The notes beneath the pieces are model-generated. The model had not been told where the DNA came from and made no database searches. It saw only the letters and a program-made list of their open reading frames with translations. From Amphritea atlantica (GTDB lineage Bacteria > Pseudomonadota > Gammaproteobacteria > Pseudomonadales > Balneatricaceae): 64,000 nt of DNA. The stretch is taken from the NCBI GenBank assembly GCA_024397875.1, contig CP073344.1, positions 2,161,001-2,225,000 of the forward strand, in the 5' to 3' direction. The translations under genes were made by a program, and so were the position numbers. Positions 1-8,933 of the stretch are shown here, piece by piece (within the stretch, counting starts at the first letter, position 1; each line of letters begins with the position of its first letter).

Positions 1-398
1 GCTTTGATGATGACGCCGGACTGCCAATCGTTGGTCAGGTTGCTGCCGGGGAGCCCATCCTGGCACAGGAGAATGTCGAGGACCGGATTACAATCGCGCC
101 TGATTTTTTCCATCCACAGGCTGACTACCTGCTCAGAGTTCGCGGCACCAGCATGAAAAATGTTGGCATTCTTGATGGCGACCTGCTCGCAGTACATCAG
201 TGTCAGAATGCAAAAAATGGTGAAATCGTCGTAGCACGTATCGACAACGACGTTACCGTTAAACGATTTAAACGCGAAGGTAACCTTGTTTATCTGATCG
301 CAGAAAACGAAGAGTTTGAGCCTATTGTGGTCGACCTGCAAACGCAGGAACTCTCAATTGAAGGCCTCGGCGTCGGGGTTATCAGAAGAGGACAGTAA
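1..398 (+). CDS. lexA: LexA repressor, 3' part (5' end outside window)
   Basis: This is the C-terminal part of the SOS repressor LexA, a DNA-binding protein that cuts itself when RecA filaments form on damaged DNA. The frame is open from base 3. The fragment shows the Ala-Gly cleavage site in VAAGEP (nt 45-50), the catalytic Ser in GTSMK (codon 150-152) and the catalytic Lys in VTVKRF (261-263). The spacing of these three sites equals that of E. coli A84/S119/K156. About 70 N-terminal residues with the winged helix lie upstream of the window, as must the promoter and any SOS box. sulA follows after 2 nt, so the two are almost certainly co-transcribed. Confidence 0.97.
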   Translation, partial: FDDDAGLPIVGQVAAGEPILAQENVEDRITIAPDFFHPQADYLLRVRGTSMKNVGILDGDLLAVHQCQNAKNGEIVVARIDNDVTVKRFKREGNLVYLIAENEEFEPIVVDLQTQELSIEGLGVGVIRRGQ

Positions 399-400
399 TC

Positions 401-856
401 ATGTTGCATGCAGTTAGCAGTTTCAACAGCTCAGAACCCGTTATGCCTGGACTTATTCGTCCGACAGCAGCACAACCACATCAATCAGGGCTTGCCGGCA
501 AGATCACCGAAATTGTTTTGCAAGGTAGTGATTTTGGGGAAATGACCATGTTACTGCCGCTACTTGCACAATTGAGCAAAGACGACCGGTGGTTCGCCTG
601 GATCGCTCCGCCTGCCGCTCTGCCAAAGAGCTTGCTGGAAGCCGCAGGTATCGACCTGAGGAAGGTAATGCTACTACAGCCCGATCAAAGCCACTCAACC
701 TACCAACTGGCCTGTCAGGCACTTAATGCAGGCACCTGCCATGCGGTCATTAGCTGGCCCGGGGTTCTGAGTAATGATGAACTTGCAGGACTGGAAGACG
801 CTGCGACAAATGGCAAGAGCCACGGCATCGTCATCCGGGATCGTCGCCTCACCTGA
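401..856 (+). CDS. sulA: SulA-like SOS cell division inhibitor
   Basis: A 151-residue protein resembling SulA, the SOS-induced inhibitor that binds FtsZ and blocks septum formation until DNA is repaired. The family signature is visible: a central PLLAQLSKDDRWFAWI block, a GIDL.KVM segment and a C-terminal end with GIVIRDRR. It starts 2 nt after the lexA stop, so it probably shares the lexA promoter, and I see no separate SOS box between them. This lexA-sulA arrangement is the one known from Pseudomonas, whereas in enterics sulA is elsewhere. The first 30 residues are poorly conserved. The gene ends in front of a bidirectional terminator. Confidence 0.88.
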   Translation: MLHAVSSFNSSEPVMPGLIRPTAAQPHQSGLAGKITEIVLQGSDFGEMTMLLPLLAQLSKDDRWFAWIAPPAALPKSLLEAAGIDLRKVMLLQPDQSHSTYQLACQALNAGTCHAVISWPGVLSNDELAGLEDAATNGKSHGIVIRDRRLT

Positions 857-898
857 TCGGGTAGCGTATGACAGCCTTTTAATGCCCACTTACTTTTA

Positions 899-930
899 TA
901 AAAAACAGCGCTTATGCGCTGTTTTTTTTA
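899..930. terminator. Bidirectional rho-independent terminator
   Basis: The arms AAAAACAGCGC (901-911) and GCGCTGTTTTT (916-926) enclose a TTAT loop, with an A-run before and a T-run after. It sits between sulA and the convergent minus-strand gene ending at 959, and can serve both. Confidence 0.85.
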
Positions 931-958
931 CATCGACAGAACGGTTAATAAACCACCG

Positions 959-1237
959 TTAATGGATCACCCTTGGCTGAGAGTCGACATCATCCAGATC
1001 AGCATCGAAGTCGCTGCCTTCAGTCTCTGCCGCTTTGATATTCAGATCCGAGATCATATGAATACCCGCCGTCAGCATCACCTTAGCCACATCAATGCAT
1101 TCTTCCTCCAACTGCTCTCTGACACTTTCGGAGAAGCTGATCCGCATAATAGGCTCATCGTCAGAATCCGCCCTTTTCAGTGCGATCTGCCCGTCATCAA
1201 GCTCAATAATTTCCAAAAACATATCTGACATATTCAT
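959..1237 (-). CDS. Small acidic conserved hypothetical protein
   Basis: A 92-residue acidic protein without a signal peptide or membrane segment. It begins MFLEIIELDDGQIALKR and has a stretch rich in Glu and Asp near the C-terminus. I do not recognise a named domain. Its place between sulA and the DUF6586/topA genes matches a small hypothetical gene at the same place in Pseudomonas, which supports it as real. Two starts are possible, 1237 and 1231 (MSDMF), with only a weak GGATTGAG ribosome-binding site. The function is unknown. Confidence 0.7.
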   Translation of the reverse strand: MNMSDMFLEIIELDDGQIALKRADSDDEPIMRISFSESVREQLEEECIDVAKVMLTAGIHMISDLNIKAAETEGSDFDADLDDVDSQPRVIH

Positions 1238-1381
1238 CTCAATCCAGACAACACCCGGGTCTGAAAAACTCCGCTAAAGGGCCCGGCAAAATGCCTCAGC
1301 ATGATTACTATACAGATCCCGACTGCTGGTTTATATCTTCAGACACTGCATCTGTGCAGAAAAATCCAGCACGATCGGTTC

Positions 1382-1906
1382 TCACCACTCCTGCATCCCG
1401 GTACGCAGACGCTCAACCAACATTTTAAACTGGTTAAACCAGCTCTGATACTCCCGAAGAATATCTGCATCTTCAGCATGATCAGGATTGATCTGCATAA
1501 CATGTATCTCAGAGACACTCTCTGCCTGTGCCGCTGACTGACTGTGGTCTTCTGCTCGCCAGCACCCCTTATACGCAGCCAGGAGGTGATGCAACCAGCT
1601 ATCAGTATCATCATGCAGCTGCTGCAATTCCTTCACTTCAGGTGCTTCCAGCCCCTGCGCCTCCATCTGCTCGGTCAACTGACTCAGCTTACTGATCCGG
1701 TTAGCATCAAAGCGATATTGTTCGGCGATCTCCCGCAGCAGAGAACTATACGCAGAGACCATATGAAACAGTACTGACTCGTTGTAGGAATCAATCAACG
1801 CATGCTTACTCCAGCCTGTTGATTCCTGAGCAGCTTTAAGCGCATCCAGATGTATACGGATAAAATTTAACTTCTGATTGGTACGGGTCAGGTACACACC
1901 ACTCAT
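1382..1906 (-). CDS. DUF6586 family protein
   Basis: A 174-residue soluble, largely helical protein that I assign to the DUF6586 family, found next to topA in Pseudomonas. No catalytic motif is visible. The open frame extends upstream to 1975, but the start at 1906 (MSGVYLTR) is preferred because GGAGG lies 7 nt before it and the longer frame would run into topA. The start lies 13 nt after the topA stop, so the gene is probably transcribed with topA. The role is unknown. Confidence 0.8.
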   Translation of the reverse strand: MSGVYLTRTNQKLNFIRIHLDALKAAQESTGWSKHALIDSYNESVLFHMVSAYSSLLREIAEQYRFDANRISKLSQLTEQMEAQGLEAPEVKELQQLHDDTDSWLHHLLAAYKGCWRAEDHSQSAAQAESVSEIHVMQINPDHAEDADILREYQSWFNQFKMLVERLRTGMQEW

Positions 1907-1919
1907 TGTAGGCCTCCGT

Positions 1920-4574
1920 TCACTTCTTGGTTGCTGCTTTTTTTGCCTTGGCGGCCTCAGCAACCCACTTTCCACCCGTGTAAAACGCCCGCCATCCGGT
2001 TGCTTTACCGTCGACTTCAGTCATTACATACTGTTCCTTTGTTTTTCGGCTGTAACGAACAATAGTGGGATTACCCTCTTCATCCGCCACCGGTGCACTG
2101 AAAAGGAAACTGTATTTCGGATCGATCTCACTCTTGTGGGGCAATAGTTCGGCTACCTTAGGCGCGCGGGTTTCCCGCTTACGGGGGAACTGACTGGCAG
2201 CCAGAAACAGCCCGGAAGCACCATCTCGCAGAATAAAAGTGTCTTCGACGTTGTCACACTGCAGCTCGGGCATTGGCACCGGATCCATTTTAGGGGGTGC
2301 AGCTTCACCACTTTTCAATAATTTACGAGTATTTTTGCAGGTTTCACTGGTACAGCCAAAGAACTTGCCGAAGCGGCCGGTTTTCAGCTGCATCTCCGAG
2401 CCACACTTATCGCATTCCAGAACCGGACCATCATATCCCTTAATCTTGAAGGTGCCTTTTTCCACCTCAAAACCAGGACAGTCAGGGTTATTACCACAAA
2501 TATGCAGCTTACGTTGCTCATCGATCAGGTAACTGTCCATAGCGGTATCACAGATCTTGCAGCGATGCTTATTGCGCAGAATCCGGGATTCTTCCTCATC
2601 ATCCCCGTCGACACTCACCACCTCATCACCGTGAACCAGGTTCATCGTTGTTTTGCAGCGCTCTTTCGGCGGTAAAGCGTAACCAGAACATCCCAGGAAG
2701 ACCCCGGTAGTACCGGTTCGGATCATCATCATTCGCCCACAGGAAGGGCATGGAATATCCGTTTCAGTGGGCGCATTCAAGCGCATGCCCGACTCCGGAT
2801 GCTGAGCCTGCAGCAGGCGATTACTGAAACCTTCATAAAACTGGTTCAGAAGTGCTTTCCAGTCCGCAGTGCCGGTAGCAATATCGTCCAGCGACTCTTC
2901 CATACGTGCTGTGAAACCAAAATCCATCAGATCGGTAAAGTTTTCCACCAGCCTTTCAGTCACGATATCGCCCATTTTCTGAGCGTAAAAACGGCGGTTC
3001 TGGACCTCTACATAGCCCCGGTCCTGAATGGTGGAGATAATCGACGCGTAAGTTGAAGGGCGACCAATACCACGCTTTTCAAGCTCTTTAACCAGGCTGG
3101 CTTCGGTATAACGGGGTGCCGGTTTGGTAAAATGCTGTTTAGGATCGAGCTGCTTTAACTGCAGCAGATCACCCTGCTGCACATCCGGCAAAATAATATC
3201 TTCATTTTTACCCTGACTATTCATCACCCGGGTATAACCATCAAAACGGAGTATCCGCCCCTTGGTTCGCAACTCGAAGTCGCCAGCGCTGACAGTGATC
3301 CGGGTACTGGTATAGAGTGCAGGGGTCATCTGACACGCCAGAAACTGACGCCGAATCAACTCATACAGCCGCTCAGCGTCCCGCTCCATGCCTTTCAGCG
3401 AAGTCGCCTCAATTGTTACATCCGAGGGACGAATCGCCTCGTGAGCTTCCTGAGCGCCCTCTTTGCTGCTATACGAGTTGGCAGTCTCCGGCAGGTACTT
3501 GCTGCCAAAGTTTTCACTGATAAAGTCCCGGCAGGTAGCAACAGCTTCAGCACTCAGATTGGTCGAGTCTGTACGCATGTAGGTGATGTAGCCCGCTTCA
3601 TAGAGCCGCTGAGCCATCATCATGGTTTTCTTTACGCCAAAACCCAAACGGGTGCTGGCGGCCTGCTGCAGGGTCGAGGTAATAAACGGCGCTGATGGAC
3701 GGCTGCTGGTTGGCCGGTCCTGACGGTTGGTTACGCGGAACGCTTGCTGCTTAAGCTGCTCAAGGTGTGCATCGGTCTCCGATGCACTAACCGGACGGAA
3801 GGCCTGATTCCTGAATTTTTCAACCTGGAGGCGTAACGCTTCTTTTTGATCGGACTCAACGTCGGCATGCAACTCCCAGAACTCTTCAGGAATAAAGCTG
3901 CGAATCTCTTTCTCACGCTCTACCAGTAAGCGAACGGCAACGGACTGAACCCGACCGGCCGACAGCCCCCGGGCAACCTTTTCCCATAGCAGCGGAGAAA
4001 CCATATATCCAACCACACGATCAAGGAAACGACGGGCCTGCTGAGCATTAACGCGGTTCAGATCCAGCTCTCCAGGCTGTTTAAATGCTTCCTGAATCGC
4101 TTTCTTGGTTATCTCATTAAACACCACCCGCTTATAACGGCTGTCTTCACCACCGATCGCTTCCCGCAGATGCCAGGCTATCGCTTCACCCTCGCGGTCC
4201 AAATCGGTTGCGAGATAGATAGTGTCTGCATCTTTTGCCAGTCGCCTCAACTCATCAACGACCTTTTCTTTCCCAGGCAAAATCTCATAACGGGCATCCC
4301 AGCCATGTTCAGGGTCGACGCCCATTCGTGCAATCAGTTGTTTTTTACTTTTCTCAGCCTTATGCAGGATCTTCTCTTCCGGCGCCATTTTCCGGGTCAA
4401 CGCTGCCTGACGGGCACGCTCTTTGGGATCGGAACCGGCCGCGTTACCCGAGCCACTGGTGGGCAGGTCACGAATGTGGCCCACACTCGATTTAACCACA
4501 AACTGGTTACCCAGATACTTGTTTATGGTTTTCGCTTTTGCAGGTGACTCAACAATAACTAGGGACTTTCCCAT
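1920..4574 (-). CDS. topA: DNA topoisomerase I
   Basis: An 884-residue type IA topoisomerase that relaxes negatively supercoiled DNA through a transient 5'-phosphotyrosine link. The Toprim domain begins at the N-terminus ([16 protein letters not shown]) and contains the acidic triad region [12 protein letters not shown]. The active-site Tyr is residue 332 in YMRTDS. Three four-cysteine zinc modules follow in the last 300 residues (CPSCG, CKIC and CDKCG modules), then a basic Lys/Ala-rich tail. The frame is open 117 nt further upstream, but the start at 4574 gives the family N-terminus and has AAGGAT upstream. DUF6586 follows 13 nt downstream. Confidence 0.97.
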   Translation of the reverse strand: MGKSLVIVESPAKAKTINKYLGNQFVVKSSVGHIRDLPTSGSGNAAGSDPKERARQAALTRKMAPEEKILHKAEKSKKQLIARMGVDPEHGWDARYEILPGKEKVVDELRRLAKDADTIYLATDLDREGEAIAWHLREAIGGEDSRYKRVVFNEITKKAIQEAFKQPGELDLNRVNAQQARRFLDRVVGYMVSPLLWEKVARGLSAGRVQSVAVRLLVEREKEIRSFIPEEFWELHADVESDQKEALRLQVEKFRNQAFRPVSASETDAHLEQLKQQAFRVTNRQDRPTSSRPSAPFITSTLQQAASTRLGFGVKKTMMMAQRLYEAGYITYMRTDSTNLSAEAVATCRDFISENFGSKYLPETANSYSSKEGAQEAHEAIRPSDVTIEATSLKGMERDAERLYELIRRQFLACQMTPALYTSTRITVSAGDFELRTKGRILRFDGYTRVMNSQGKNEDIILPDVQQGDLLQLKQLDPKQHFTKPAPRYTEASLVKELEKRGIGRPSTYASIISTIQDRGYVEVQNRRFYAQKMGDIVTERLVENFTDLMDFGFTARMEESLDDIATGTADWKALLNQFYEGFSNRLLQAQHPESGMRLNAPTETDIPCPSCGRMMMIRTGTTGVFLGCSGYALPPKERCKTTMNLVHGDEVVSVDGDDEEESRILRNKHRCKICDTAMDSYLIDEQRKLHICGNNPDCPGFEVEKGTFKIKGYDGPVLECDKCGSEMQLKTGRFGKFFGCTSETCKNTRKLLKSGEAAPPKMDPVPMPELQCDNVEDTFILRDGASGLFLAASQFPRKRETRAPKVAELLPHKSEIDPKYSFLFSAPVADEEGNPTIVRYSRKTKEQYVMTEVDGKATGWRAFYTGGKWVAEAAKAKKAATKK

Positions 4575-4779
4575 ATAAATACAATCCTTAAAGGACAAGG
4601 TGACAATACAAAACAGCGTGCATATATAAGGGCTGTATCCAGCAGGGTCAAGCTTCTGCCAAAAAAAAACACGCTGACTGACTAACAACATTGGCTAATA
4701 AAGGTATGTTTCTGGTAGCTTAAATACAGTATGCTGCCGCCAAGATTAGCCTGTTACTTAATTACAAGTACCTGAGAAT

Positions 4780-5511
4780 ATGTTGCAAGACAACCTGATT
4801 TTTCTTTTTTCGTTGATCGGCATAGGCTTCGTTGCACTACTGGTTAACAACTTTTTCTCAACCAGAGAACAGCAACAGGAATATCGCACAAAGCGATTGA
4901 GAACGCTGAACAAAGCCTCTGGCGAAGCCATGGAATCCCTTGCTGTACTGCGGGAGGCAAACTGCCGTGCCGAAATTACCGATGCACTCAGCGGCTATGT
5001 TGTCAGCATGATTGAAGAGATCGCTTCACTAGCTCCCGATTCTGATCTGCTGCAGGACATCAGCGCCCAGAAAGAAACCACTGACCGGGTCAGCGCAGTG
5101 CCCGGCGGTTTTAATAATGACCGGGCGTTAAAGAAAGCCCAGATCCATATTCAACATGCTGAAAAACTATGTATCGAGATGGCCCAGTCCGGCAAACTCA
5201 GTGTATCCAGGGCTAAGCAGTTTCAGCAAGACCTCTACTGGCTGCATGTCTCGGTCTTTGTGGAAGCCCATATTCAACAGGGCAACTCTTATCTTGACCG
5301 GGATGATAAGCTGCTGGCAATGTCCCATTACAAACACGCCAAAGCGATGATTGCACGGGCCAATGTTCCGCAGAAACAGAAACAGGACTATATCGATACC
5401 ATCAGAGATCTGCTTAACCGGGCGCGTCCCAGTAGCGCTATGGCTGCCGGAAACCTTGCGGCATCACTTGAAGAACTGACCGCGAAAGAAAGCAAAGAGG
5501 AGCAAGGTTAA
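4780..5511 (+). CDS. Membrane-anchored hypothetical protein
   Basis: A 243-residue protein with one N-terminal membrane segment (residues about 6-26, LIFLFSLIGIGFVALLV) followed by a helical, charged cytoplasmic part. Residues 110-210 carry repeated amphipathic helices (ALKKAQIHIQHAEKL and YKHAKAMIARA) that recall TPR-like packing, but I cannot assign a family. It is transcribed divergently from topA across about 200 nt. Its last 4 nt overlap the end of the convergent DUF1653 gene. The function is unknown. Confidence 0.75.
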   Translation: MLQDNLIFLFSLIGIGFVALLVNNFFSTREQQQEYRTKRLRTLNKASGEAMESLAVLREANCRAEITDALSGYVVSMIEEIASLAPDSDLLQDISAQKETTDRVSAVPGGFNNDRALKKAQIHIQHAEKLCIEMAQSGKLSVSRAKQFQQDLYWLHVSVFVEAHIQQGNSYLDRDDKLLAMSHYKHAKAMIARANVPQKQKQDYIDTIRDLLNRARPSSAMAAGNLAASLEELTAKESKEEQG

Positions 5512-5735
5512 GTACCCTGATCTCCCCGGACAAACTGAAACCTGGGTACCACCGTACCATCCGCTGCGGTAACGTTTTCTGTAAACATTGACAGAGGCCG
5601 AACCCAGATACCCCGGTCACCATAACAGGGCTGATAAACCACCAGCCATTCCTCAGTCTCTGAATGCCTGGCAAGATGCAACACCTGATATTCTGCACCC
5701 TTGTAATGCCGATAGAAGCCGGGCTTAAGTGTCAT
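5508..5735 (-). CDS. DUF1653 domain protein
   Basis: A 75-residue protein that is almost entirely a DUF1653 domain, a small fold of unknown function common in bacteria. The pattern G-x-Y-R-H-Y-K-G, then ARHSETEEWLVVY, then YGDRG-WVRPL-MF is seen in order. The stop codon overlaps the end of the convergent gene at 4780-5511 by 4 nt. It is probably co-oriented with the membrane-anchored protein upstream (5754-6260), 18 nt away, and may be its operon partner. Confidence 0.88.
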   Translation of the reverse strand: MTLKPGFYRHYKGAEYQVLHLARHSETEEWLVVYQPCYGDRGIWVRPLSMFTENVTAADGTVVPRFQFVRGDQGT

Positions 5736-5753
5736 ACGGTCGCCTTAGTAATG

Positions 5754-6260
5754 TCAGAATTGCTGATCGATGAACGGCTGCAGCAGCGCCTTAAACTGCT
5801 CCAGGGTATTTTCATCACCCTTTTCGTCCCAGTACAGTGAGATGTGTACCGGGGTCGATTCAACCGACTTAACACCGGCAGGCAGCTCACTGATCAGTGT
5901 ATTGAGAATTGCCTGCTGGTTTTCATTAAGGCGGCGCTCTCCTGCCCCCCAGCACCACCCCTCTGGCAACCCTTCATTGGCGACAGCCGTCTGCCGAAAG
6001 ACCTGCCACTCAATAAAACGCTCTCTGAGCTTCTTTTCCAGATTATAACGGGGCAACCGATATGCCGTCGCGGTCAGCATCTCAGGCTCAACCTGTCCAG
6101 CAGCCCGCGGCGGAGTGACACGCACGATCTGAACCTGGAATCCAAGCCGGGATGCCTGCTGCCTGAGTTTTGCTAAAAAACGCTGCCGGGGACTTGGCAT
6201 AACCCACATCATTGATCCCAGTAGCGACATCATAATCAAAACGATAATGGCCCACTTCAT
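5754..6260 (-). CDS. Hypothetical protein with N-terminal membrane anchor
   Basis: A 168-residue protein with an N-terminal hydrophobic helix (residues 3-20, WAIIVLIMMSLLGSMMWVM) followed by a soluble domain with conserved-looking Trp residues (W85, WCWGAGERR). I do not recognise a family. The helix has no clear signal-peptidase site, so a membrane anchor is more likely than secretion. It lies 18 nt upstream of the DUF1653 gene in the same direction. Divergently it faces the universal stress protein gene across 96 nt that contain an FNR-like box. Confidence 0.65.
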   Translation of the reverse strand: MKWAIIVLIMMSLLGSMMWVMPSPRQRFLAKLRQQASRLGFQVQIVRVTPPRAAGQVEPEMLTATAYRLPRYNLEKKLRERFIEWQVFRQTAVANEGLPEGWCWGAGERRLNENQQAILNTLISELPAGVKSVESTPVHISLYWDEKGDENTLEQFKALLQPFIDQQF

Positions 6261-6282
6261 TTACAATCCTCGATGAACTCAT

Positions 6283-6296
6283 TTGACTCCGGTCAA
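6283..6296. promoter_or_regulatory. FNR/Anr-like box upstream of usp
   Basis: The site reads TTGACTCCGGTCAA, a perfect inverted repeat TTGAC-N4-GTCAA that differs from the FNR consensus TTGAT-N4-ATCAA by one base in each arm. It lies 60 nt before the usp start. A possible -10 (TATGCT, 6315-6320) follows at close to the distance expected for a class II activator site. Several universal stress proteins in Pseudomonas are Anr-induced, and an FNR-type regulator is encoded at 33160-33939. Confidence 0.6.
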
Positions 6297-6356
6297 AATT
6301 AAAACCGGAAACTATATGCTACTCTCTTAAGTAGGAAGCAAAAGGAGATTTCCCCC

Positions 6357-6797
6357 ATGTCCCTGTATAAACATATTTTAGTGGCGACCGATCTGTCAGA
6401 AGAGTCTGATCAGCTGATCGACAAAGTTAAACAGCTAGCAGAATGCACCCAAGCGGAACTCTCTCTGATTCATGTAATTGAACCCCTGAGCTTTGCCTAT
6501 GGCGGTGATGTCCCAATGGACCTGACAACGATTCAGGCACAACTGGATGAACACGCCCAAAGCAAAATGACCCGTTACCGCAAGCAACTGGACTATCAGG
6601 TAAAACAGTGTCACGTTGTCTCCGGCCATACCGAAACTGAGATTCATCGGATTGCCGAAGAACAGGGCTGTGACCTGATCATGGTCGGTAGTCATGGTCG
6701 CCACGGCCTGGCGCTCCTCTTAGGTTCTACGGCGAATGGCGTACTCCACGGCGCAAAGTGCGACGTTCTCGCTATCAGGGTTAAAGCGAAGGACTAG
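6357..6797 (+). CDS. Universal stress protein, UspA family
   Basis: A 146-residue single-domain universal stress protein, expected to act as a cytoplasmic dimer. The N-terminus YKHILVATDLSEES matches the family. The nucleotide-binding signature G-x2-G-x9-G-S is present near residue 113-127 (GSHGRHGLALLLGSTA), which suggests an ATP-binding subtype. AAAGGAG lies 8-14 nt before the ATG. The FNR-like box 60 nt upstream suggests induction at low oxygen. A second, tandem-domain Usp is encoded at 45045-45980. Confidence 0.95.
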   Translation: MSLYKHILVATDLSEESDQLIDKVKQLAECTQAELSLIHVIEPLSFAYGGDVPMDLTTIQAQLDEHAQSKMTRYRKQLDYQVKQCHVVSGHTETEIHRIAEEQGCDLIMVGSHGRHGLALLLGSTANGVLHGAKCDVLAIRVKAKD

Positions 6798-6834
6798 AAG
6801 CTTCGCCTTCCCCCTGATTATCGGCGGCTGAATA

Positions 6835-8721
6835 TTACAGCATTGCCTCTAATTCAACCCAGCGCTCCATGAGCTCTTCAAGCTGGGTCTCTTTCGCCTG
6901 CAACTCAGCCAGTTTGGCTGAAACATGCTCGTGATCACCATTGTAAAAATCAGCTGCACTGGTTTCCAGATGCAGCTGCTCAATATCCCCTTCCAACTGT
7001 TCCAACTGTCCCGGCAGCATATCCAGCTCCCGTTGCAATTTATAACTCAGCTTTTTCTTAGCCGGCGCGCTGGCAGCTTTTTCTGCGACCACGGGGGCTG
7101 GCCTGGATTCGGCCTTCGCAATATTAGTAGTGACGGCCTGAGCACGCTGCCGCAGCCAGTCTTCATATCCGCCGACATACTCCTGAATTCGCCCCCCGCC
7201 CTCAAACACCAGCGTGGAGGTCACAACATTATCGAGAAACGCCCGGTCATGACTGACCAACAGCAAGGTGCCCTTGTACTCCAGAAGAATCTCTTCAAGC
7301 AACTCCAGAGTTTCGATATCCAGGTCATTGGTCGGCTCATCAAGCACCAGCAGATTAGATGGCTGACTGAACAGTTTAGCCAGCATAACCCGGTTACACT
7401 CACCACCGGACAATGCTTTGACCGGTGTACGGGCCCGCTCTGGAGAGAACAGAAAATCGCTCAGATAACTGATAATATGTCGCGACTTTCCATTAATCGT
7501 AATACTCTCACGTCCTTCAGAGATGTTATCAATAATGGTTTTTTCCGGATCCAGCTTGCCGCGCAACTGATCGAAGTAGGCAATATTCAGACTGGTACCA
7601 AGCTTAACCGTCCCCTGATCAGGTGCCAGTTGCCCCAGCAACACTTTTAAAAGTGTACTCTTACCAATACCGTTAGGCCCGATCAGACCGATCCTGTCAC
7701 CTCGCTGCACCGATAAAGTTAAATCGCTGATAACGGGTTCACCGTTATACCCGTGACTGACCTTTTCCAATTCAATAACGATCTTTCCGGAACGGTCGGC
7801 CTGCTCTACCTGAAACTTCGCCTTGCCCTGCTGCTCACGACGCTGTGAACGCTCAACGCGCAAATCTTTCAACGCGCGGACGCGCCCTTCATTACGGGTT
7901 CTGCGCGCCTTGATCCCCTGACGAATCCACTTCTCTTCCTCAGCCAGCCGCTTATCAAACAGCGCGTTATGCCGCTCCTCCTCTTCGAGAAGTTTCTCTT
8001 TTTGCGTCAGGTAGGCGGAATAATTACCCGGAAAGGATGTCAGTTTTCCGCGATCCAGTTCAACAATCCGGGTAGCCAGACGCTCAACCAGCGAACGGTC
8101 GTGGGAGATAAACAGTACACCGCCGCGAAACTCCATGATCTGCTTTTCAAGCCACTCGATGGTTTCGATGTCCAGATGGTTGGTCGGCTCATCCAGCAAC
8201 AGTATATCCGGAGACTGAACCAGCGCAGCCCCTAAAGCAGCCCGACGCCTCCAGCCACCTGAAAGCGCAGACATTAGCTGCTCACCATCGAGTTCCAGGC
8301 GCTCCAGCACCTGCTGTATTTTCTGCTCCAAGTGCCAGCCATCGACCAGTTCGATCTGATGCTGTAACCGTTCCAGTTCAGCCATATCAGCATCACTGTG
8401 GCTCATAGCAAGGGTTTCGTAACGATTCAGCAGATCAACTGTCTCGGCACAGCCGGAAGCAACGACATCACGGACCCGGCGTTCATCTGCGGCAGGCAGC
8501 ATCTGAGAAAGCTCAGCAACGCGCGCCCCTCCATCCTGCCAGATATCACCGTCATCGGTCGGCTGATGACGTGCCAATACCTTCAGCAGGGTCGATTTAC
8601 CCGCCCCATTGATGCCTACCAAAGCAACCCGTTCGCCTTTATCCAGCTGAAAGTCGATATGATCGAGCAGTTGTTTATCGCCAAATGCGACAGAGACCTT
8701 ATCAAGTCTGATCAGAGCCAT
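6835..8721 (-). CDS. uup: ABC-F family ATPase Uup
   Basis: A 628-residue soluble ABC-F protein with two ATPase cassettes and no membrane domain. The family acts on ribosomes, and Uup also affects transposon excision in E. coli. Cassette 1 has Walker A GINGAGKST, signature LSGGW and Walker B LLLDEPTNHLD. Cassette 2 has GPNGIGKST, LSGGE and LVLDEPTNDLD. The linker WIRQGIKARRTRNEGRVR is typical of Uup. A coiled-coil C-terminal domain begins near residue 555, also as in Uup. Start 8721 (MALIRLDK) is preferred over an upstream ATG at 8751 because GGTGGA precedes it and the family starts there. Confidence 0.95.
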   Translation of the reverse strand: MALIRLDKVSVAFGDKQLLDHIDFQLDKGERVALVGINGAGKSTLLKVLARHQPTDDGDIWQDGGARVAELSQMLPAADERRVRDVVASGCAETVDLLNRYETLAMSHSDADMAELERLQHQIELVDGWHLEQKIQQVLERLELDGEQLMSALSGGWRRRAALGAALVQSPDILLLDEPTNHLDIETIEWLEKQIMEFRGGVLFISHDRSLVERLATRIVELDRGKLTSFPGNYSAYLTQKEKLLEEEERHNALFDKRLAEEEKWIRQGIKARRTRNEGRVRALKDLRVERSQRREQQGKAKFQVEQADRSGKIVIELEKVSHGYNGEPVISDLTLSVQRGDRIGLIGPNGIGKSTLLKVLLGQLAPDQGTVKLGTSLNIAYFDQLRGKLDPEKTIIDNISEGRESITINGKSRHIISYLSDFLFSPERARTPVKALSGGECNRVMLAKLFSQPSNLLVLDEPTNDLDIETLELLEEILLEYKGTLLLVSHDRAFLDNVVTSTLVFEGGGRIQEYVGGYEDWLRQRAQAVTTNIAKAESRPAPVVAEKAASAPAKKKLSYKLQRELDMLPGQLEQLEGDIEQLHLETSAADFYNGDHEHVSAKLAELQAKETQLEELMERWVELEAML

Positions 8722-8933
8722 GCTTAAATCCACCAAAAACGTTGGCCGCATATTCTACAGAAAAACCTTGCGGCCGTGATACGCAAAGAAAATATATTTA
8801 CAGTTCTCGTTACAGAACAGCAAGATATAGCTGTCGCTGAGTAAATTTCATAAAACAGGGATATTTTTCTCTCGAGTTTGCGCCATAATTGCCGCTATGA
8901 TTGTAGTAACAGTGACTAACGAAATATGGATAT

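Noticed and set aside
4575..4691. 39-residue N-terminal extension of TopA
   Set aside because: The family N-terminus begins at 4574 with a ribosome-binding site, and the extension is Cys/Phe-rich and unlike any TopA.
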